Source of the DNA: Tetramitus jugosus | Taxonomy: Eukaryota; Heterolobosea; Eutetramitea; Acrasida; Vahlkampfiidae | Direction: 5' to 3' | DNA length: 64,000 bases | Assembly (NCBI GenBank): GCA_937625935.1 | Contig: OW569359.1 | Location: forward strand, 310,001-374,000 | Shown: positions 20,687 through 31,491 of the stretch, one piece after another | How the letters are laid out: every line of letters begins with the position of its first letter | Position numbering within the stretch: the stretch's first letter is position 1 | Notes under the pieces: generated by a model | Seen by the model: the letters and a program-made list of their open reading frames with translations, nothing else | Database searches by the model: none | Told to the model about the DNA's origin: nothing | Program-made: the position numbers and the translations under genes

Positions 20687-23600
20687 TTAGAGAACGAGGC
20701 CTCCTGGACTCTCTGATCCAAAGATATACTTCTTTCTCAGCTCATCACTGATTAGCATTGTGTGAGACTTATTGTACAATCTCTGAAGTGCGAACAGACC
20801 AGTTGTGAAGTGTTCGGCAGTGATCGATTCCTCATCATCACTGGACTCTTCATTGTTGCTGTCCTCGTCACTTTCAGAATCTTCGACTACTTCTCTTGGT
20901 GAGTACTCTCTCATGATCGCTCTCTGATACACTGTTCTGTATTGGAGCAACTCCGCAATCAACAGATCCTTTGCTCTGACCAAAACAAGTCTTGAACTAT
21001 CCAAGGCATGGGACTTGCAGTGGAACCAGAGTGGGCCATAGTTTGGATCAGCATTCACGCACAATTGCTCAATGTGAATGTTGCCCTCTTCTTCTTCCTT
21101 GCCAAAGTCACCATCTACGCTGTAGTGATGTTTGCCCATTCTTGGACCCTTACTCAACAGCTCCAATCTCAAGTACTCAATGAAGGAGTCACCGTATTGA
21201 GGAGTGAACTTGATAGCAAACTCCAGATATTGTCTGGCCTTTTGGAGATGGAATCTTGGAGATAGAGGATTCAATCGGATTCTTGCACCCTCACACCAAA
21301 CTTCTCCTGATTTAGGTACTTCACTCAAAGCTTGCTTAAAGACCCTCATTTGCTCCTCTTCTCCTTCACATTGCTTCAATTGGATGAGAACAGCCCAGAG
21401 TCTACCAGTTGATCTGTGAATCTCCAATGCTTTCTCAGCCTCAGCAATCGCTCTTTGAATTTGACCGGCTCTCATTTCCAGAAGAATACTCTCCAAGTAG
21501 ACCTTCCATTCATGTCTGGCCTCCTTTTGAGCTCTCTGTAAGTATTCGCGAGCCTTATTGATGTCAGATGAGTATTCCTCGAGTCTTGCACACTCAATGA
21601 GAACTACAGCCTTGGTCTTGGCTGGAACTTCAGTCAGAGCTCTACTGAGCAACATTCTGCTAATTTCCATGTTGCCAAAATTCAATTCAGTTCTGGAACC
21701 AGCGAGCCAGACTTTCCATCTCAGATTCTTCATACATGTCATGACAGACCTAGTGTATGATTTTCGAGAGAGATCCAAGTTACCAGCGCGTTCTTCGATT
21801 TGGGCACTTTCGAACCAAACCTTCCAAATGAGCTCCTTTGAAATGTTTTCAACAGCTCTTTGGATGCAATCTCTCACTTTTGTGAGATCAATCTTTGAAT
21901 TGTCGCTGTTGCATGCAATGAGAGCAAGCTTTTCATAGAGACGGAGAGCAGCGAACCAAAGAGGTCCATATCTTGGGTTGGCAAAGAGTCCCTTCTCAAC
22001 GATTTGAAGAGCACGATCATATTGTTCCATGCGTTCTTCCAATCGATACGCTTCATAGTACACAGGTCCGTGTCTTGAAACATTTTGCATCAAGTGCTTG
22101 AAAACTCTGCGAGCAATTTGAATGTTTCCGACTCTAGATTCAAGCAGAGCACCCTCGAGCATAATCTTCCAGCATTTTTCAAGTGGAACACCACGGAGTC
22201 TAGACAACAATGCTCTTGCTCCATTCATGTCATTCAATTGTTCAGCATATTGCTTGATACCCTTGATCAACAAATTTTCATTTGTTTGACAGTACTGAAG
22301 GCCACAGTTGATGAGATATTTGCATCTCTGCAAATTACCACACTCTTCCTCTAGCTTAGCATGCTCTAACCAACCCTGACTGGCTGTTGGTTGCAAAGTG
22401 TTCACCTTCTTGTAAAAGTTTCTTGCTTCAGTGATGAAATTGTGGCGCTTTGCATGTTCAGCCAAGAACAAGTAAACTCTCCACCAAATTGTGTTTGGAA
22501 CTCTTGCTTCAATGTTGTCAACAACAAACTGCTTCAGTGTTTCAAACACGTCTTCGTCTTCACCCTTTGCTTCTTCCAAAATTTGCTTCATGTCCTTCAG
22601 GAAATCCTTGTACATTTGACGACAATGGCTTGTTTCAACTGGAGGTGCATTGACAAGTGTGTCTGGTTCTGCGTTGAAGCTGAGAACTCTTGCTGGCTTT
22701 CCTCTGTTGTTACCAGCATTCTTGTTCTGTCCAGATTTTGAAGGAGAGCCTTGACCCTTGTTGTTCACATTGTGAACAGCATTGGAAGCTTGATTGTGGG
22801 CATTTGGACTTGAAGGTCCCTGACTGCTTCGTTTAATGTTCTCAAACCAGTCACGAGAAGGTGATTGAGGAGCGGTCTTGGGAACAAATGGTTGAATGAA
22901 AGGTTGAGCATTGTAATTGAGCTTGGAGGAAGCGGCGCTCGATTTCTTGGGGGAGGCCATTTTTTCCATGTCGGCGACTGGAAGGGGGACCTCTGTTGGA
23001 GCAAAAGTTTGCATGCTGTTCTCAGTCATCAAAGGCAAACTACCACCATTAGCTGACGAAAAAGCAAAAGTCTGACTACCAGTTCCAACAAATGGTTGAG
23101 CGCATTGAGAGATGATTGGTTGAGAAGGTTCATTGCCCTCAGGTAAGCTAAAAGGAATTGCATTCACAATTGATTGTTGCTTATTGTTGTTGCGTTGAGG
23201 TTGACCCCAAGTTCCCTCATTTGCAGCACCAGTCGTAGACCACCATTTGTTGTTGCTCTTGTTAGGAGGGGAACTAGGCTCAGAAAAAGTATGAGAGGAC
23301 CACATGTTAAAATTGGTCTGAGGACTCTGATGACTTGACTTACTTGTCCAAGGATCATAGCTTGTGAGTGTTGTAGGACCAGAGGAACTGAGTGGAGTAG
23401 CAGTTGGGTTCTGCGCATCAGAGGATGATGCAAAGCTTTGATGGAACAAAAGCTTTGACTGATATGGTTGTTGTTGTTGCTGCACTTGACTCAAATGATG
23501 TCTATGCATGGACACTGGAGAGCTCTTACTGAAAAAGCTATTGTTGATATCAGTAGAGGGCGCAGCCATTGACAAGTGTTGAGACGTCCATTGAGCATGA

Positions 23601-24154
23601 TCTTCGAATGATGATGATGATGATGGTTGATATGGAGGAGGAACATGATGAGGTTGAACATGCATCATTGGGCCATTCGTCGCATTCTGTCTCAACTGTC
23701 TTGGGAATTGCTGATTCGAATGGAAACCTAGATTGGAAGAACTCTGATGTAACTGTTGTGGTTGTTGATAGTGCTGATCAAATGACGTTGATTGTGGTTG
23801 CATCATATGATGAGGGTTGTTATTGTTGTTGATGTTAGGATAGTGGTTCAACAACACATTGTTAGATGGGTGATAAAGCTCTTGAGGTGTAACCTGATGA
23901 TGATATTGTTGTTGATGAGCGCGATGCAATTGTTGTTGTTTCATCAACATTAGTGCAGTCGAGTTGTTTGATTGGTGATGTTGTTGTTGTTGTGGAAGAG
24001 TGTTGCTCACGTTATTCATTTGAGGAGCTCTCAAGAGTTGTGCGCTGCCCATGGATTCTGGTGCGAAATGAGCTTGATGATTCTGATTTTGGATCATTGT
24101 TGGATAAAAACTGGTGCTTTGCGTCGATAGTTTAGTTGAGTTTCCTGTCGTCAT
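20687..24154 (-). CDS. HAT/TPR-repeat protein with a Gln/Asn-rich N-terminus
   Basis: A 1155-aa protein. Residues 1-480 are low-complexity, rich in Gln, Asn, His, Ser and Pro. Residues about 515-1050 form a helical solenoid of half-a-TPR type repeats: WWRVYLFLAEHAKR, GWLEHAKLEEECGN, CWKIMLEGALLESRVGN, VWFESAQIEERAGN and WKVWLAGSRTELNFGN. The W-x(6)-E-x(3)-G pattern is that of HAT repeats found in RNA-processing factors such as Prp6, CstF-77 and the algal Mbb1 group. The C-terminal 60 residues are acidic and Ser-rich. A role in RNA processing is inferred from the repeat class only. Confidence 0.7.
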   Translation of the reverse strand: MTTGNSTKLSTQSTSFYPTMIQNQNHQAHFAPESMGSAQLLRAPQMNNVSNTLPQQQQHHQSNNSTALMLMKQQQLHRAHQQQYHHQVTPQELYHPSNNVLLNHYPNINNNNNPHHMMQPQSTSFDQHYQQPQQLHQSSSNLGFHSNQQFPRQLRQNATNGPMMHVQPHHVPPPYQPSSSSSFEDHAQWTSQHLSMAAPSTDINNSFFSKSSPVSMHRHHLSQVQQQQQPYQSKLLFHQSFASSSDAQNPTATPLSSSGPTTLTSYDPWTSKSSHQSPQTNFNMWSSHTFSEPSSPPNKSNNKWWSTTGAANEGTWGQPQRNNNKQQSIVNAIPFSLPEGNEPSQPIISQCAQPFVGTGSQTFAFSSANGGSLPLMTENSMQTFAPTEVPLPVADMEKMASPKKSSAASSKLNYNAQPFIQPFVPKTAPQSPSRDWFENIKRSSQGPSSPNAHNQASNAVHNVNNKGQGSPSKSGQNKNAGNNRGKPARVLSFNAEPDTLVNAPPVETSHCRQMYKDFLKDMKQILEEAKGEDEDVFETLKQFVVDNIEARVPNTIWWRVYLFLAEHAKRHNFITEARNFYKKVNTLQPTASQGWLEHAKLEEECGNLQRCKYLINCGLQYCQTNENLLIKGIKQYAEQLNDMNGARALLSRLRGVPLEKCWKIMLEGALLESRVGNIQIARRVFKHLMQNVSRHGPVYYEAYRLEERMEQYDRALQIVEKGLFANPRYGPLWFAALRLYEKLALIACNSDNSKIDLTKVRDCIQRAVENISKELIWKVWFESAQIEERAGNLDLSRKSYTRSVMTCMKNLRWKVWLAGSRTELNFGNMEISRMLLSRALTEVPAKTKAVVLIECARLEEYSSDINKAREYLQRAQKEARHEWKVYLESILLEMRAGQIQRAIAEAEKALEIHRSTGRLWAVLIQLKQCEGEEEQMRVFKQALSEVPKSGEVWCEGARIRLNPLSPRFHLQKARQYLEFAIKFTPQYGDSFIEYLRLELLSKGPRMGKHHYSVDGDFGKEEEEGNIHIEQLCVNADPNYGPLWFHCKSHALDSSRLVLVRAKDLLIAELLQYRTVYQRAIMREYSPREVVEDSESDEDSNNEESSDDEESITAEHFTTGLFALQRLYNKSHTMLISDELRKKYIFGSESPGGLVL

Positions 24155-24581
24155 TCTCGATTGTGAGCGCGTGTGATAGTTTTATGGCGGTTTGTTCTGT
24201 GCGAAGAATGCGTGAGTGTAGTGTCAGATAGAAGTAGAAGCAGGAGCAGTACTGAAGAGATTTGCAGTACTTTGCGAGTTGAATGCTTTGTTTGCTAAGG
24301 TGGTCTGGGTTTTCTTTTCGTAACCGTCGTTTGCCGACGAAAATATTGCTAATTTTAAAGGGTTTGTGGAACCAAGTGACAGTTACGCGACAAATCTCCT
24401 TCATGGGAAATGGTCACTGAAAAAAAACACATAACAGCTTTTGCCGTTAATTTCTGGAAGTGTTCATTTTTTGCTTGAATTTGTTCAATGAAACTTTACA
24501 AAATTTAGCTTTTTGTTGATTGATTCTTCCGACAGAAGACAGAACCTTTTGCTTCTCCGCGAGTTTTGAACGCATCAACAC
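24155..24581. other. Divergent intergenic region
   Basis: A 427-bp gap between the start codons of the HAT-repeat gene (minus) and Sec8 (plus). It must contain both promoters. No RNA gene or repeat is evident. Confidence 0.5.
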
Positions 24582-27500
24582 ATGGGAAAGGATAAGGATT
24601 TGGAGAGGACTATCAAAGAGGTTCTCAAAGAGATTCCTCAGGATTACAGAGACAAGAACTTCTCTCATATTGCCATTGTGGCCAATGCATTGAAGAGAGA
24701 TCGTCCGGAGCATGTGTTGAAGCGATTGGACGAGTACTACACGAATTTGAATGAGGCAGTCACAGATATTGTTGACGTAAACTTTCATAGCTTCAATCAG
24801 AGCATTAAAAACTTTTCCGATATTTTGAACAATTTGAATCAAAGTCAGAAGAAGATTGAGAGCTTGGAGAAGGATATTGAAGACTGCAAGGACTTATTGA
24901 CATCGAGAGCGACTGATTTGAAGCAATTGTACGAAAATTATTTGCAACACACTGAGTTTTTGAATATTTTGAAGCAAGTCGAAGAAGTGAAATCTGTTCC
25001 CGATCAATTGAATCAAGCAATTGAGACCAAACATTATTTGTATGCTGTAAAATTGATACTAAAGTATTCGGAGGTATTGAAGAGACCTCAGCTCAGAAGT
25101 ATTAAGGCATTGAATTCGATTAGAACGAGATTAGTCGATATTCAGAGTGATTTGCCAGATACACTGGTCGAGGAGTTGAATAGACACATCTATAATGGAG
25201 AAATTGTCTCAAGATCCACAATTAGTGATATTTTGTCAATGTTCAACAGGAATATGGGCCTCAAATTGAGTGAGGAGAGCAGTGGTAATGATTCAAGTCG
25301 GAGGAATGAAGTATTGTCTCCAGGCTCTGGTGAGCAATCACCAGGCACGCCAAACAGTCGGTTGTCGATGCGAATGCGAATGAATCGAATCTTGAGCCCA
25401 AAGACTTCAAACGAAGGCGCCTTTTCTTCCTCATTTGACATGAATGCAATGGATAGAAAGGATTCTGAAAGTGACACACTATTGGAGGATGATTTGTCAA
25501 TTGATCCTGAATTTGATTCTCATTATTTTTTGATGCTCATTATTGAGACTTTGTACAAATTGGATCGTTTGGGTGAAGTGCAATCCCGTTTAATTCAAAG
25601 CTTAAGATATGAATTGAGATCACTGATTGAAAATCACATTGCCGAATATGCGAATAATTTGGAAACCAACCAACTAAAGAAAGCATCAGATTCATCAAAT
25701 GGTTCTCAATCGATGGGAGACATGCAGTTTTCTTCTCTATTTGATGGATTGAACAAAGCTGTGACTATTAGTCCCGAGGAAAAGAGTAATATTTTGTGGG
25801 CGATTATTCAGAGTAAGAAAATGACTCTGTCATCAGTTACATCTGAAAGCGATGCAGATGTTGTAAAAAAGGCAGTTCTACAAGGAACGTTGTTGAGTGA
25901 GTGTTTGAATTCATTGTTTGCGAAGATGACTGGCGTTTTATGGAACTTCAAATTTGTTGTAGATGTAATGGAGATGAAGTTTAAGAAGGACAAGAAACCA
26001 TTCAAACACACGGACTCTGATGATTTTGATGATAGTCTGAACATTAAACTCACTCCTGTACTTTTATCTAGAGTTAGAGATACAGTGCGATTGAAGCTTG
26101 ACGACTTGCGAAACAATCCCAGATCAGATCCAGTTTATCTGTCTGCACTGGAGGATCTCCTCTACAATTTTATTGACAAAACAGCGAGTCAATTCGGAAT
26201 GGGTAATACCGGTACTCAGAGGACAAATACCTCTACATCAACAAACCCTACCTTGAATGAGCTCAAGGTGAGAAAGGTACCAGAAATGTTTACTGAAATG
26301 GTGAACACCCAGATCAAGTTAAAGGCTGCTGATGATCCTTCTGCAAGCATCCGTGCAAGCATGATTACTCAAGATTTTCAGGCCAGTATGCTTCACACGT
26401 TCAAGTCAGCCGATGGTGCAAGGCTTCTGACTGGTAGTCATGTCTGGAAAACGATTCAAAATGAGTTAAAAACAGTGCTAAAGGACGTGTTGGGTGTCAC
26501 AGCTGAGGAAATGGAGTTTTTCACTTCTGGAGGTTTCAATCAAGAAGCTTCACCGATTTCAACTGCACTATTAACATCTACTCCATTGGAAAAGAAGAAG
26601 AAAAAGAAGAAGGGGAACAGCGAGTACAGGTTCCGTTTTAGATTTGGCACAAACATTGAAAGTGTTATGCCCGTACAGAATTCATCGGATGACCGCTCAG
26701 CGGCTGCATCTGATCAAAAGGCAGGATTTTCAAAGATTACTGTCCCATTACTGAACTACTTCTTCTTTACTCCATACAATATGATATGGATGTACAGATT
26801 GGTGCGCGAGTTTTGCAGTGAATGTCAGCAGATAGTTGGAAATAGTTCTCTGCAGAATGCTTCTAACAATGGTGAGGTTGTAAATAAGATTTTTGACTCC
26901 TTCGAGAACATTACGTCAAATGATACAGATGCGTTGCCAGAACCAAAAGTTGATATTCTTCAGGAGTTTATGGTCGATTCAATTCAACATTCACTTATTG
27001 CCCGAGTTCGAAGAGATTATCGAGCAAAAATCACTGAGATGCTGCAGAGTAATGATGCCTTTAGACCAAAAGAGTTCCTCTACACTAAAACAAATGCCAC
27101 CTACTCTGGTGAGAGTAAATTTAGACCATTGCTTTCTAGTGCAGTCAGCCTGAGTCAGTGGATAAGCGAACTCTACCAGTTTGCTAATGCAATTCCTCCG
27201 AACCGGTCTGAATTCTTCTCAATCATGGAGATTCTATTGAAGAGATATTTGGATGAATGTCGAACGCACTTTGATGAGAAGATGAGTGGAAAGTATGTCT
27301 GGGATTGTCTCATGAACCGAACCGATCTTTTACCAATTTTAGAGTTAGACAGAGAATGGCAATCCCTTTATGTGTCCTCCTTGGCCTCAGATTCTAACAG
27401 TATGTTCCCTAAACTTGTGACAACAACTGACATCAAATCGTTGGAGAGAAGGATGGAAGAGATGGAGGTTGATCTGTTCACATTGGACCACAACCTGGTC

Positions 27501-28529
27501 CAGCACACGAACATGGACAGAGTTCTAATCATGGATCGGGCCAGTTCTACAATTTTGTTGTGCAACTTGAATGATTCTTTAGAGTGGCTTGCAGATCAGA
27601 TATCACAAATGTCAAAGTCCAGTTTCAGCAATTCCATGGAGGCAATGATGCCTCGCTCACAGTCATTCTCCTCGTTTATTGGCATGGCGAGCCCCAAAAT
27701 CACACCTGCAATGTACTCTAATGAAACGCTCAAGGACTACTATCGGAAGTATAAGCTATTGGCAAATCAATGCCTATTTGCTCTCAAGATTGATATCCGT
27801 GCACACTGTTACTTCTTCTTGAGTGATATTAAGAACTCTGTTTACGAGTGTGAGGAAGAAGCCTCTGAGCCAGAGTACTTTGTGACTCAATTCAACACTG
27901 ACATGCAACAGTTGCAGAGGTATACTGTCACTTACATGCCAATCAACAAGAAGAACTACTTGTTCCAGGGTATTGCTCCACTCGTTGCCAAAATTCTCAT
28001 CTTCTCTCTACCAAAGATCAAGCATCAGAGATTTAACAAGAATGGTGTGGCCAAAATGGGTCGAAACATTTTCGCACTACAGCAGAACATTACAAGTATT
28101 ACGCACTCGACCATGTTACTCAACAACTCATCTAACGAAAGCACGTCACCATACACGGCATCATCTCCTTCCATGCTCGATGCGATGGACAGTAGCTCCA
28201 TGGAGAAGAATGTGTATTTTTATCGTGTTCGTCTCTATTATTCACTATTGGGAATGACAATCAAGGAATTGTTTGCTCACTTGCGAAGTGACGATGTTCT
28301 ATTGTACCTGTACAATGAATACGGTGAAATGTATTCAGGTGTCGATCTGTTTAGCTTAGAAGAATATTTGGCTGTTCTGGAAACGAAATTTACAACAGAG
28401 GACGAACCACAGAGAGAAAAGAACAGAAATATTGTCAGAAGCTTGTATGAACAGATGCAACAAGAGGTTGCAGATATTCTAGCTGATAATCATCACGAGT
28501 ATGAAGATGACAATGTTCAAATGCTATGA
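24582..28529 (+). CDS. SEC8: Exocyst complex subunit Sec8 (EXOC4)
   Basis: A 1315-aa single-exon protein. The N-terminal 200 residues match the Sec8 exocyst domain: FNQSIKNFSDILNNLNQSQKKI, ESLEKDIEDCKDLL, then a coiled-coil rod and KSVPDQLNQAIETKHYLYAVKL, the typical Vps51/Sec8 helical core. The remainder is all-helical and interrupted by Ser-rich insertions (about 230-310) and a Lys-rich block (KKKKKKKG, about 670). Sec8 is one of eight exocyst subunits, which tether secretory vesicles to the plasma membrane. Its length exceeds the roughly 970 aa of animal Sec8, through insertions. The assignment rests on the N-terminal region; the C-terminal half is less distinctive. Confidence 0.8.
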   Translation: MGKDKDLERTIKEVLKEIPQDYRDKNFSHIAIVANALKRDRPEHVLKRLDEYYTNLNEAVTDIVDVNFHSFNQSIKNFSDILNNLNQSQKKIESLEKDIEDCKDLLTSRATDLKQLYENYLQHTEFLNILKQVEEVKSVPDQLNQAIETKHYLYAVKLILKYSEVLKRPQLRSIKALNSIRTRLVDIQSDLPDTLVEELNRHIYNGEIVSRSTISDILSMFNRNMGLKLSEESSGNDSSRRNEVLSPGSGEQSPGTPNSRLSMRMRMNRILSPKTSNEGAFSSSFDMNAMDRKDSESDTLLEDDLSIDPEFDSHYFLMLIIETLYKLDRLGEVQSRLIQSLRYELRSLIENHIAEYANNLETNQLKKASDSSNGSQSMGDMQFSSLFDGLNKAVTISPEEKSNILWAIIQSKKMTLSSVTSESDADVVKKAVLQGTLLSECLNSLFAKMTGVLWNFKFVVDVMEMKFKKDKKPFKHTDSDDFDDSLNIKLTPVLLSRVRDTVRLKLDDLRNNPRSDPVYLSALEDLLYNFIDKTASQFGMGNTGTQRTNTSTSTNPTLNELKVRKVPEMFTEMVNTQIKLKAADDPSASIRASMITQDFQASMLHTFKSADGARLLTGSHVWKTIQNELKTVLKDVLGVTAEEMEFFTSGGFNQEASPISTALLTSTPLEKKKKKKKGNSEYRFRFRFGTNIESVMPVQNSSDDRSAAASDQKAGFSKITVPLLNYFFFTPYNMIWMYRLVREFCSECQQIVGNSSLQNASNNGEVVNKIFDSFENITSNDTDALPEPKVDILQEFMVDSIQHSLIARVRRDYRAKITEMLQSNDAFRPKEFLYTKTNATYSGESKFRPLLSSAVSLSQWISELYQFANAIPPNRSEFFSIMEILLKRYLDECRTHFDEKMSGKYVWDCLMNRTDLLPILELDREWQSLYVSSLASDSNSMFPKLVTTTDIKSLERRMEEMEVDLFTLDHNLVQHTNMDRVLIMDRASSTILLCNLNDSLEWLADQISQMSKSSFSNSMEAMMPRSQSFSSFIGMASPKITPAMYSNETLKDYYRKYKLLANQCLFALKIDIRAHCYFFLSDIKNSVYECEEEASEPEYFVTQFNTDMQQLQRYTVTYMPINKKNYLFQGIAPLVAKILIFSLPKIKHQRFNKNGVAKMGRNIFALQQNITSITHSTMLLNNSSNESTSPYTASSPSMLDAMDSSSMEKNVYFYRVRLYYSLLGMTIKELFAHLRSDDVLLYLYNEYGEMYSGVDLFSLEEYLAVLETKFTTEDEPQREKNRNIVRSLYEQMQQEVADILADNHHEYEDDNVQML

Positions 28530-28904
28530 GACTTAGCATGCCAAACTGACATTGCCACATCTTGAGATAGAGAATCCACACTCATCCATGCATATGCACT
28601 CTCCATATCAAAAATGTAAACCTTATTTATTCTTCATTTATTGCAATTCACACAAAGATAACGTTTGTGCATTATTCCCCTCGAGAGAAAGCTGTGAAAT
28701 CAATCAGTTCGTTGTTTTGAATCCCAATGGATGCTCACCACATGGCATAGTAAAGATAATAATCTTCAATCAATTTGATCAAATCCAGTTCGAGTTCTTG
28801 ATTCATGATTGTGTTGTTTTGTTTGTCGCTTGTTTTTGGATTTTGTTGGATTCTGTTTTTGGATGTTTTGGCCAAAGAGTTTATTTGCTATTCTGAGATT
28901 TGGG
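28530..28904. other. Convergent intergenic region
   Basis: The 375 bp between the Sec8 stop and the carrier stop are AT-rich. They have no supported gene and probably hold two 3' UTRs. Confidence 0.5.
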
Positions 28905-29993
28905 TTATCGTCCCTTGTGTGGTTTCTCAATACCAAACAAGTTTCTCAGGAGTCCATACACTGTAAATACAATCATGTTCGAGGGTACAGTCTTGAGCAA
29001 TGAAGGATAAAAGCCCTTGTACAGCCCATACACTCCCTCATGCTTGATCGTTGCTCTCGCCACATCCAGCACTCCTCCACTATAGATTGCATTCTCTGCA
29101 GCTGTCATTCCGAGATATTGATTCGTACTGAAGCCAGGCATGTTGTGCATGATCATTCGAGCTTTGATTGTTCTGACTGGATAGACAACAACCTGCGAGA
29201 ATACAGCACTCGTTCCACCAGAGACCATGAGACCTAATGTAGTTGCCAACGAATTTTTTCCATCCGCAGGCACCAAAAAGTTCTTCATCACTTCATACAT
29301 CATGAGATTGATGCCAGAGTGAGGTATCGTACTGGCCATTGAGGCTGTAAAGCCTCTATAAAACGAATAGATGCCCTCATGCTTTAGTGTTCTTGTAAAA
29401 CAATCCACAATTCCATTATATGTACCAGTTGTAGCTACAGCAAGCCTCGTTTTCACAACTTCGAGTGGAAAGGAGACAAAGTGACCAGCTACACCACTGA
29501 TGCTACCACAGATAAAGAGCTGAGTCGCCGATGGGTCAGTGCTATCCGGGTATCTCGTTTCATTCCATTGTCTCATCCATCTCTTGGTCGCTTCGAACGT
29601 GTAGAGCTTTACAGCTGATTCTGGCGCAATTTTCAATAGATTGGCGCCATTTCCTTTCCACATGCCCCGAAGTCCGCTCTCCGCGTACATGTTTCGTATT
29701 CCCTGTATGACAGAGGGGGGTTTGGAGTGTGTCTGTACCTGGTATAGAATTTTGAGCCTTTCAAGAGGCGCAGTCCCCGTTCGTGAAGCCATACCCGCCA
29801 GAGCTCCTATCGAAAGCTGTGTGAGGCTATTCTTCAAGAATTGGTCGTCATTGGAAGATGATTTGTGATCTTGTTCTGTTGGTAGATCGCTCAGGTTGTC
29901 GCCCATTCTTTTCTTTCTGGGAAGAACTTTGTCTGATTGTTGTGTTTTGGTTGGTTTGTGCAATGCAGAACTTCGATTTCGTTCGGGGCTCAT
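28905..29993 (-). CDS. Mitochondrial carrier family protein (SLC25)
   Basis: A 362-aa protein with the three-fold solute-carrier repeat. Each repeat opens with a Px(D/E/R)xxK/R signature: APLERLK (repeat 1), FPLEVVKTR (repeat 2) and YPVRTIKAR (repeat 3). Linker motifs such as GLRGMWKGNGANL, IYSFYRGF and VYGLYKGFYPSL follow. SLC25 proteins exchange nucleotides, cofactors or metabolites across the mitochondrial inner membrane. The GNGANLLKIAPESAVKLYTFE segment resembles the ATP-Mg/phosphate and CoA/ADP carrier branch, but no EF hands are present, so the substrate is left open. The basic N-terminal 70 residues precede the first helix; a second ATG 30 codons in is an alternative start. Confidence 0.88.
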   Translation of the reverse strand: MSPERNRSSALHKPTKTQQSDKVLPRKKRMGDNLSDLPTEQDHKSSSNDDQFLKNSLTQLSIGALAGMASRTGTAPLERLKILYQVQTHSKPPSVIQGIRNMYAESGLRGMWKGNGANLLKIAPESAVKLYTFEATKRWMRQWNETRYPDSTDPSATQLFICGSISGVAGHFVSFPLEVVKTRLAVATTGTYNGIVDCFTRTLKHEGIYSFYRGFTASMASTIPHSGINLMMYEVMKNFLVPADGKNSLATTLGLMVSGGTSAVFSQVVVYPVRTIKARMIMHNMPGFSTNQYLGMTAAENAIYSGGVLDVARATIKHEGVYGLYKGFYPSLLKTVPSNMIVFTVYGLLRNLFGIEKPHKGR

Positions 29994-30133
29994 GGTTATG
30001 CAAATCGGACCAAAGTGAGATATTCTTGGGACGTCTGCGTGTTCAACTGAGGAAATCGATTGGGATCTGTTGAAAGAAGATTCAAAGATTTTTTATGAGC
30101 CAAATACAGACAGGAGAACACTCAGGTCTTCCT

Positions 30134-31465
30134 TCACTTTGCTCTTATGGCAGTTGGCCTGAGGAGCAGTGTTCGCCTCAGTTGATGTATTCCAAGAAGA
30201 AAGATTGTCACGGAGAATACATATTTGAGTGTTTCTTCGTCCAGCACTCTTCCACCCAGATATCCACCAGTCAAACCTCCCATCATTGCTCCTAACACGA
30301 GGAATGGAGCAATTCTCGTCACAACATTACCCATACGGTAGTGAGCAAAGCAAGCGACAGCACTTGGAACAGTCATTGAGGCAAGCGAGGTTCCAATCAC
30401 AGTCTTTTGAGTCTTATCAGGATGAGTAGCCCAGATGAATGAGAGTGCAGGAATCATCAAGATGCCTCCCCCCACACCTAAGATACCTGTCATCAACCCA
30501 ACTATAGTACCAATTGCAGCATAAGAGGCAGTATTCATATCGATTGGAAAGAGTTCAGGTTGAGAGCTCTCAATCAATTGCTGAGTTTGAGACTGGAATC
30601 GATTGGCATAATCCTTTATAAACGGAGAAGCAGGAGCAATCGACAACATGAAAGACGATAAGATGAGCTTTAGCTTATAATCACTCATACGGTTAGCTAT
30701 TCTGGCACCAAAAGGGGCAACTATACACGCTAGAGAGCCGATAATTACTGCAGCGAGCCAATCCACATTTGCAGTTGGTTTTGTTTTCGTATTCGTCTTG
30801 ATTGCTTGACCATCATCGATATTAGTCTCGTCACTGTTCTGTTCCTTGCTTAACTGATACAACGTTAAGCTACCTACCAACCCTGATGCCACTACACACA
30901 CCAAGCAAGTGGCATTTACTTGTTTCTGCGTAAATTGAAACGACTCCCCAGAATTGTTGTTTGCTCTTTGCTTGGAAATGGAAGCCAACACAGAAGTCAG
31001 CAATGGAATCAATACGATATTACCACCCAAACCGACCAATGAACCAAATGTTCCTCCAGATAACCCCACAAGAACAAACTTTAGCAGGTCAGACTTTGTA
31101 AACTGTACAGCGGAAACGGACTTTTTTGATTCGCCGCTTTCAACAACTGATGAAACTTGTTCTTCCGGTGTTGCTCTCGCTTGAAGGACCTGATCCGCAG
31201 GTACGGTAGAAGTGATTGTTTGGGGAATTAGCTCATGGGACAAATCTGGTTTCTGCAATCGACAACCAGAGAGGGAATGAAAACGAGCAATTTGGTTTGA
31301 GGAAAGGCACAGAGGTTTCTTGAAGTTTCTTGGTGATAAGAGGCCTTTTGATTGTGTAAGGATGTTTCGATATGAGCGCATGTTGTGGTGGAAGTCTTTG
31401 AAAATGGTTGCATACTCTGCTAAATGAGAAACAATTGGCTTGAGGAGAATTTGCGCCATCCGCAT
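30134..31465 (-). CDS. TauE/SafE-type membrane transporter
   Basis: A 443-aa protein with two blocks of membrane helices. The first contains GLSGGTFGSLVGLGGNIVLI and the second contains GLMTGILGVGGGILMIPAL, the glycine-rich repeat typical of TauE/SafE proteins. GTSLASMTVPSAVACFAHY and GGLTGGYLGGRVLDEETLKYVF follow as in the family. Known members export sulfite, sulfoacetate or related organic anions. The first 100 residues are basic and Ser-rich, which could be an organelle presequence. The ATG lies 26 bp from the 3' end of tRNA-Ser on the same strand, so its promoter must overlap or lie beyond the tRNA gene. Confidence 0.78.
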   Translation of the reverse strand: MRMAQILLKPIVSHLAEYATIFKDFHHNMRSYRNILTQSKGLLSPRNFKKPLCLSSNQIARFHSLSGCRLQKPDLSHELIPQTITSTVPADQVLQARATPEEQVSSVVESGESKKSVSAVQFTKSDLLKFVLVGLSGGTFGSLVGLGGNIVLIPLLTSVLASISKQRANNNSGESFQFTQKQVNATCLVCVVASGLVGSLTLYQLSKEQNSDETNIDDGQAIKTNTKTKPTANVDWLAAVIIGSLACIVAPFGARIANRMSDYKLKLILSSFMLSIAPASPFIKDYANRFQSQTQQLIESSQPELFPIDMNTASYAAIGTIVGLMTGILGVGGGILMIPALSFIWATHPDKTQKTVIGTSLASMTVPSAVACFAHYRMGNVVTRIAPFLVLGAMMGGLTGGYLGGRVLDEETLKYVFSVTIFLLGIHQLRRTLLLRPTAIRAK

Positions 31466-31491
31466 AAGTCCGTTCGAAGTGTAAAAGGAGT